This document shows positions 42,502 through 46,185 of a DNA stretch of 46,185 bases, piece after piece. This stretch comes from Flavobacteriaceae bacterium (GTDB lineage Bacteria; Bacteroidota; Bacteroidia; Flavobacteriales; Flavobacteriaceae): contig JAGXIE010000109.1 of NCBI GenBank assembly GCA_024635765.1, positions 1-46,185 on the forward strand, written 5' to 3'. Under the pieces are notes generated by a model that was not told the origin of the DNA, searched no databases, and saw only the letters and a program-made list of their open reading frames with translations. Position numbers and translations under genes: made by a program. The first letter of the stretch is position 1. Every line of letters starts with the position of its first letter.

Positions 42502-42947
42502 TATCTACTGCGTTTTAGAAGCTCAAAGAACCCAACTTGGATGAGTAACATAAATAATAAAACTTGTATATAACCAATCTCGGTTGGCCCCTCTTGTTTT
42601 CCAAGAAAGAAATCCACAATATAATTAGCTAGCGGTTGAAACAGGGTATACAATACCCCAATGATAAAGGCCAAGGCGTAGGATTTTGATCTTAAGGTCT
42701 CTATCAACTCGTCCTCTATTTTCTCTCTCGATAAAGAAATGATAAGTAAGCCAATGAGCATTGCATGCTTTAAAGCTGGAGGTAACCAAAGTGCTTCATC
42801 ATCCACCAAGTTAAGCATAATTAATGCTATAAAACTCAACAACGCTAATCCGATGCCAATGTTTTTATAGAAATGAGGTAACTGGACTTTATTTAAAAAC
42901 CTTTCTAATTTAGTTCGCTCACATGCTTCTGCTTTCTTTAAATTCAT
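42501..42947 (-). CDS. Four-helix membrane protein, unknown function, paired with XRE regulator
   Basis: 148 residues with four predicted membrane helices: NIGIGLALLSFIALIML, ALKHAMLIGLLIISL, YALAFIIGVLYTLFQPLANYIV and IQVLLFMLLIQVGFFELL. The N-terminus is cytoplasmic and basic with one cysteine. Small membrane proteins coded with YozG-like XRE regulators are common in bacteria, and the membrane partner is often thought to sense stress or bind the regulator. No family domain is seen. It is first in the two-gene unit. Confidence 0.75.
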   Translation of the reverse strand: MNLKKAEACERTKLERFLNKVQLPHFYKNIGIGLALLSFIALIMLNLVDDEALWLPPALKHAMLIGLLIISLSREKIEDELIETLRSKSYALAFIIGVLYTLFQPLANYIVDFFLGKQEGPTEIGYIQVLLFMLLIQVGFFELLKRSR

Positions 42948-42999
42948 GACAAATATATTTTATATTAAGGAAAATTATTTTTACTATATGACAAATATA
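42946..42999 (-). promoter_or_regulatory. Promoter and duplicated 12-base box of the XRE operon
   Basis: TATATTTG, a perfect TAnnTTTG box, lies at 42992-42999, 45 bases before the ATG. The 12-base stretch atgacaaatata containing it is repeated at 42946-42957, overlapping the start codon, 42 bases away (four helical turns). It is therefore a candidate operator for the XRE repressor. Confidence 0.55.
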
Positions 43000-43016
43000 C
43001 TTTACTTTATTGAATA

Positions 43017-43040
43017 AAAAAAATCCATATGGATTTTTTT
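43017..43040 (-). terminator. Terminator hairpin of the ABC-F gene
   Basis: AAAAAAATCC, loop ATAT, GGATTTTTTT: perfect 10-base arms with a T run on the minus strand, 34 bases past the stop at 43074. It separates this gene from the XRE operon. Confidence 0.7.
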
Positions 43041-43073
43041 GTTTTGCAACGAAAATTAGAACTATCGAATTAA

Positions 43074-44711
43074 TCACTTCTTCAAATCAATCTGCTTTAG
43101 GTTTTCAATTCTGTTGCGAATTAAGAAATCATCTATCGTTTCAAAATGCTCAATAACACGTTGGTCTTTGAATTCGAACACTTTTTGAGATAAGCCTTGC
43201 AGAAAATCCCTATCGTGAGATACAAGAATCAATGTGCCATCAAAATCCAACAACGCTTCTTTCAAAACATCTTTTGATTTTAAATCCAGGTGGTTGGTTG
43301 GCTCATCGAGAATCAGCAAATTCACTGGCTCTAATAACAATTTAACCATTGCCAAACGTGTTTTTTCACCACCAGATAAGACGCTTACTTTTTTATCAAT
43401 ATCCTCGCCTTTAAACATAAAGCGACCCAAAATGTTTTTAATTTGAGTTCGGACATCGCCTTCAGCAACCTCATCAACAGTTTGGAAAATAGTCAAACCT
43501 TCATCCAATAAGGAGGCTTGGTTTTGCGCAAAATAACCAACCTTTACGTTATGACCCAAAGCACAATGGCCTTCTACTTGAATTTCGCCAAGAATGGATT
43601 TAATCATCGTTGATTTCCCTTCCCCATTTCGACCCACAAAAGATACTTTTTCACCCCGGAAGATAGACATGTTCGCATCTTTAAATACCACATGGTCCCC
43701 GTAGGATTTTGATAAATCTTTTACAACCACTGGATAATCTCCCGAACGTTGTGCCGGTGGGAAACGCAATTTTAAGGCTGATGTATCTATTTCGTCAATT
43801 TCAATAGGCTCCAATTTCTCCAGCATCCGTTCGCGCGAATTGACTTGATTGGTTTTGGAGTAGGTACCTTTAAATCGCTCGATAAATGCCATATTATCGG
43901 CAATGAATCGCTGTTGCTCGTTGTAAGCCTTTATTTGGTGTTGACGTCGGTCTTCACGCAATTGAAGATAGTGCGAATAATTCGCTTTGTAATCATAAAT
44001 ACGTCCCATCGTAACTTCGATGGTTCTATTGGTAATATTATCAATGAATGCCTTATCGTGGGAGATGACCATGACGGCATTGGCTTTATTCAAAAGGAAA
44101 TCTTCCAGCCAAATTACGGATTCGATATCGATGTGGTTGGTAGGCTCATCGAGTAAAATCAAATCTGGTTTTTGCAGTAATATTTTAGCCAATTCGATTC
44201 GCATACGATACCCACCACTGAATTCGCTGGTTTGTCTCGTAAAATCTTCACGTTTGAAACCTAATCCGCCTAAAGCTTTCTCGACTTCCGCATCATAATT
44301 GACATCTTCCAACGCATAGTATTTCTCCCCTAAATCTGACACTTTCGTGATGATTTCCATGTATTCATCGGATTCATAATCGGTTCGTGTTTCCAATGCT
44401 TTATTCAACGCCTCCATTTCATCCCGCATCTTAAAAATATGCGCAAAGGCTTTTGAGGCTTCTTCAAAAACGGTGCATTTATCTTCAGTCAATAAATGCT
44501 GAGGCAAGTAAGCAATGATGGCATCTTTTGGAAAACGCACATTACCACGAGTCCCTTTTTGCTCACCAGCTATAATCTTCATCATGGTGGATTTCCCAGC
44601 ACCATTTTTACCCATTAGGGCAATTTTGTCGTTTGGATTAATTGTGAAGGAAACATCACTAAATAACGATTGTCCACCAAATTCTACTGCTAAATTATCA
44701 ACTGAAATCAT
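43074..44711 (-). CDS. ABC-F protein, YbiT/EttA-like
   Basis: 545 residues, two ABC domains in one chain. Walker A GKNGAGKST and GRNGEGKST, signatures FSGGYRMRIELAKIL and LSGGEKTRLAMVKLL, Walker B LILLDEPTNHID and LLILDEPTNHLD. The interdomain linker (RQHQIKAYNEQQRFIADNMAFIERFKGTYSKTNQVNSRERML) is the P-site tRNA interaction motif. The chain ends without the Uup coiled coil. ABC-F proteins bind the ribosomal E site; the YbiT subgroup lacks a defined client. A minus-strand TAGCTTTG promoter box lies at 44731-44738. It is the second ABC-F gene in this window. Confidence 0.92.
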   Translation of the reverse strand: MISVDNLAVEFGGQSLFSDVSFTINPNDKIALMGKNGAGKSTMMKIIAGEQKGTRGNVRFPKDAIIAYLPQHLLTEDKCTVFEEASKAFAHIFKMRDEMEALNKALETRTDYESDEYMEIITKVSDLGEKYYALEDVNYDAEVEKALGGLGFKREDFTRQTSEFSGGYRMRIELAKILLQKPDLILLDEPTNHIDIESVIWLEDFLLNKANAVMVISHDKAFIDNITNRTIEVTMGRIYDYKANYSHYLQLREDRRQHQIKAYNEQQRFIADNMAFIERFKGTYSKTNQVNSRERMLEKLEPIEIDEIDTSALKLRFPPAQRSGDYPVVVKDLSKSYGDHVVFKDANMSIFRGEKVSFVGRNGEGKSTMIKSILGEIQVEGHCALGHNVKVGYFAQNQASLLDEGLTIFQTVDEVAEGDVRTQIKNILGRFMFKGEDIDKKVSVLSGGEKTRLAMVKLLLEPVNLLILDEPTNHLDLKSKDVLKEALLDFDGTLILVSHDRDFLQGLSQKVFEFKDQRVIEHFETIDDFLIRNRIENLKQIDLKK

Positions 44712-44730
44712 AGGGTCATTTTAAAGGGTG

Positions 44731-44738
44731 CAAAGCTA
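44731..44738 (-). promoter_or_regulatory. Promoter -7 box of the ABC-F gene
   Basis: TAGCTTTG on the minus strand, a TAnnTTTG match 20 bases before the ATG at 44711. No clear -33 element. Confidence 0.5.
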
Positions 44739-44788
44739 TAAAAAAGTAGGTTGTGCCGAGCATAATATATTTATAAAAAACAATTCAT

Positions 44789-44817
44789 TTTGAATGTAAT
44801 AAAAAAGACTACTTTTG
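44789..44817 (+). promoter_or_regulatory. Bacteroidota-type promoter of the J-domain gene
   Basis: TTTG at 44789, 17 bases, TACTTTTG at 44810-44817, then GCG. It ends 22 bases before the ATG at 44840, the same spacing as at the wza promoter. Confidence 0.7.
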
Positions 44818-44839
44818 CGCCTTCTAAAAACGCATCAGG

Positions 44840-45286
44840 ATGAAACGTATCAACGAATACAAAAAGTTATTTAACATTGAGAAAGACATTGATCTTAAAG
44901 AACTAAAATCTACATATAGAGATTTAGTAAAAGAATGGCATCCTGATAAGTTTCTTGCCGGTGATGAAAAAGCGATTGAAGCTGAAGTGAAAAGCCGTCA
45001 AATTATTGATGGTTATCATTTTTTAGTGAGTATTGCACCTGAAACCAAAGCTGCTAATATGGAAGCATTTAATGAGACTATAGCCTCTCCTATTATCGAT
45101 TGGCAACATAAAGGTTTGGTTTTGGAATTGACATTCTTGGATGGAGATACATATGAGTTTTTTGGCGTGGACAAGGCCTTATTTATCAAGTTTTATCAAT
45201 CTGATAAACTAACTCGCTTTGCAAAAAGAAACATCTTCAATACTTTCATTTACAGAAAAATAAAAAAGAGTGAAGTGATGGCTTAA
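44840..45286 (+). CDS. J-domain protein with C-terminal KTSC-like domain
   Basis: 148 residues. LKELKSTYRDLVKEWHPDKFLAG is a J-domain with its HPD triplet (~residues 35-37), the part that stimulates DnaK ATPase. After a linker the segment TYEFFGVDKALFIKFYQSDKLTRFAKRNIFNTFIYRKI has the pattern of a KTSC domain, thought to bind nucleic acid or protein. The pair forms a stand-alone small co-chaperone seen across Bacteroidota. The convergent glycosyltransferase gene overlaps its end by 4 bases (45283-45286). Confidence 0.85.
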   Translation: MKRINEYKKLFNIEKDIDLKELKSTYRDLVKEWHPDKFLAGDEKAIEAEVKSRQIIDGYHFLVSIAPETKAANMEAFNETIASPIIDWQHKGLVLELTFLDGDTYEFFGVDKALFIKFYQSDKLTRFAKRNIFNTFIYRKIKKSEVMA

Positions 45287-46185
45287 GGCTTTTTCGCATT
45301 CTTCTCCTCTATCCATTTACTCATAAACTTCGTACTTTGAAGCGTATGATGTTGCAGCATTTGACCAGTGAAATTTTGGGTACGAAGCGTTTTTAGGTTT
45401 TTTTGTAGGGTGGATACATGCATTATAAAATCCGACACGAAAAGTTGTCTATCAAATCGCGCATCCAAAACTAAAAATCCATTTTTCTGCATGCCATTCC
45501 AGAAAATTTTATCCTGGTACAATTCAATCGATTTGTTAGCGAATTGTTTATAATCATCCTCAATAAATCCATTAGGCTTAAAACTCCCGAACATCCCTTC
45601 TGCTGCCAAGGTTGTCATGACACAAGGGGTGCCGTTTATCATGGCATCAATCAACTTGCCTTTAAGACCGGCTCCAAAACGTAAAGGGGCCAAACATACT
45701 TTTGCCTGACGCATGACTTCATTGACGTCATCGACAAATCCTTTGATTAAAAAACCTTCCTTTTCATTATGCAATTGATTCACCTTTTCACTTGCATAAG
45801 CGCCATAGATGTGCAGTTCTGCTTTAGGTAGTTTTTCGCGAATCAAGGGCCATATTTTTTCTTTAAGAAACACGGCAGCATCATAATTTGGACCATGTAA
45901 AAAATTACCGATACATATAAAGTGTTCTCTATCCTTAAATTTTGGAACGTTCTTTTTTTTATCGGGTGAAATTATTTCAGTCAGAAAGGGCAAATACCAT
46001 AACAGTTGTTCACTCACCTTAAATTGGTACTTCAAAATATTCATCTCAACTTCAGAAATGATCAAACTCAAATCGCATCGGTAGATACTCGCTATTTCAC
46101 GTTTAGCAGTGTCATTGAAGAGGTATTCGACATCAAATGGATTTTCATCTCTCAATGCCTGTTCTCTTCCTTTCCTTAAACAATG
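45283..46185 (-). CDS. GT4-type glycosyltransferase, 5' end missing
   Basis: 300 codons are visible. The open frame continues to the right edge without a start; the TTG at 46155 is internal (upstream codons read LRKGREQAL). HFICIGNFLHGPNYDAAVFLKE begins the C-terminal GT-B domain; GFVDDVNEVMRQAKVCLAPLRFGAGLKGKLIDAMINGTPCVMT is the donor-binding region. The first acidic residue of the E-x7-E motif is replaced by glycine-rich sequence, as in the GT4 group with PLRFGAGLKGK. The complete gene would be about 100-150 codons longer. It lies far from the glycan locus at 1-17556 and may belong to another cluster on the right. Confidence 0.8.
   Translation of the reverse strand, partial: HCLRKGREQALRDENPFDVEYLFNDTAKREIASIYRCDLSLIISEVEMNILKYQFKVSEQLLWYLPFLTEIISPDKKKNVPKFKDREHFICIGNFLHGPNYDAAVFLKEKIWPLIREKLPKAELHIYGAYASEKVNQLHNEKEGFLIKGFVDDVNEVMRQAKVCLAPLRFGAGLKGKLIDAMINGTPCVMTTLAAEGMFGSFKPNGFIEDDYKQFANKSIELYQDKIFWNGMQKNGFLVLDARFDRQLFVSDFIMHVSTLQKNLKTLRTQNFTGQMLQHHTLQSTKFMSKWIEEKNAKKP

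Overview
The window looks like a chromosomal piece from a marine-type member of the Flavobacteriaceae (Bacteroidota). The grounds are low GC, few Shine-Dalgarno sites, promoters of the TAnnTTTG type, a type IX secretion (Por) sorting tail on a secreted protein, a TPR/LuxR-like membrane regulator, and Bacteroidota-style Wza and Wzc proteins. No rRNA, tRNA, CRISPR array, insertion sequence or phage gene was found.

Layout. Bases 1-17556 are an AT-rich surface-glycan locus read almost entirely leftwards. It encodes a GT-C glycosyltransferase with its polyprenyl-phosphate-sugar synthase, an asparagine-synthase-like amidotransferase, GT4 and GT2 transferases, a NodB-like deacetylase between two acyltransferases, two methyltransferases, and the Wzt/Wzm ABC exporter. 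A four-helix-bundle gene sits between wzm and wzt. Bases 17557-26391 are a repeat-rich stretch with a small conserved protein, a 249-residue orphan, a secreted Asp-box propeller beside a TPR-HTH regulator, and two GIY-YIG nuclease genes buried in REP-like clusters. Bases 26392-33432 are the export and precursor operon: wza, wzc, an initiating phosphoglycosyl transferase, a UDP-GlcNAc 6-dehydrogenase and a matching 4-epimerase. Bases 34003-46185 are mostly household genes (two ABC-F proteins, DEAD-box helicase, SpoU methyltransferase, sirtuin, VOC protein, XRE regulator, J-domain protein), ending in a truncated GT4 gene.

How it fits together. The precursor genes predict UDP-GlcNAcA/UDP-GalNAcA. 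The small phosphoglycosyl transferase would start a chain on undecaprenyl phosphate, the GT2/GT4 set would extend it, the deacetylase and acyltransferases would alter amino sugars, and Wzm/Wzt would export it. Wza/Wzc are also present, but no Wzx flippase or Wzy polymerase is visible in the window.

The most unusual feature is a window-wide set of tandem HEPTAMER arrays in the intergenic regions. Units change by one or two bases while the 7-base register is held, in one case for 29 units. At several genes the array starts exactly at the stop codon, so the stop triplet is the first word of the repeat. A second layer consists of REP-like palindromes, two of which also supply gene ends. The paralogous GIY-YIG genes share a perfect 91-base flank inside these clusters. 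These repeat systems are the best candidates for something undescribed.
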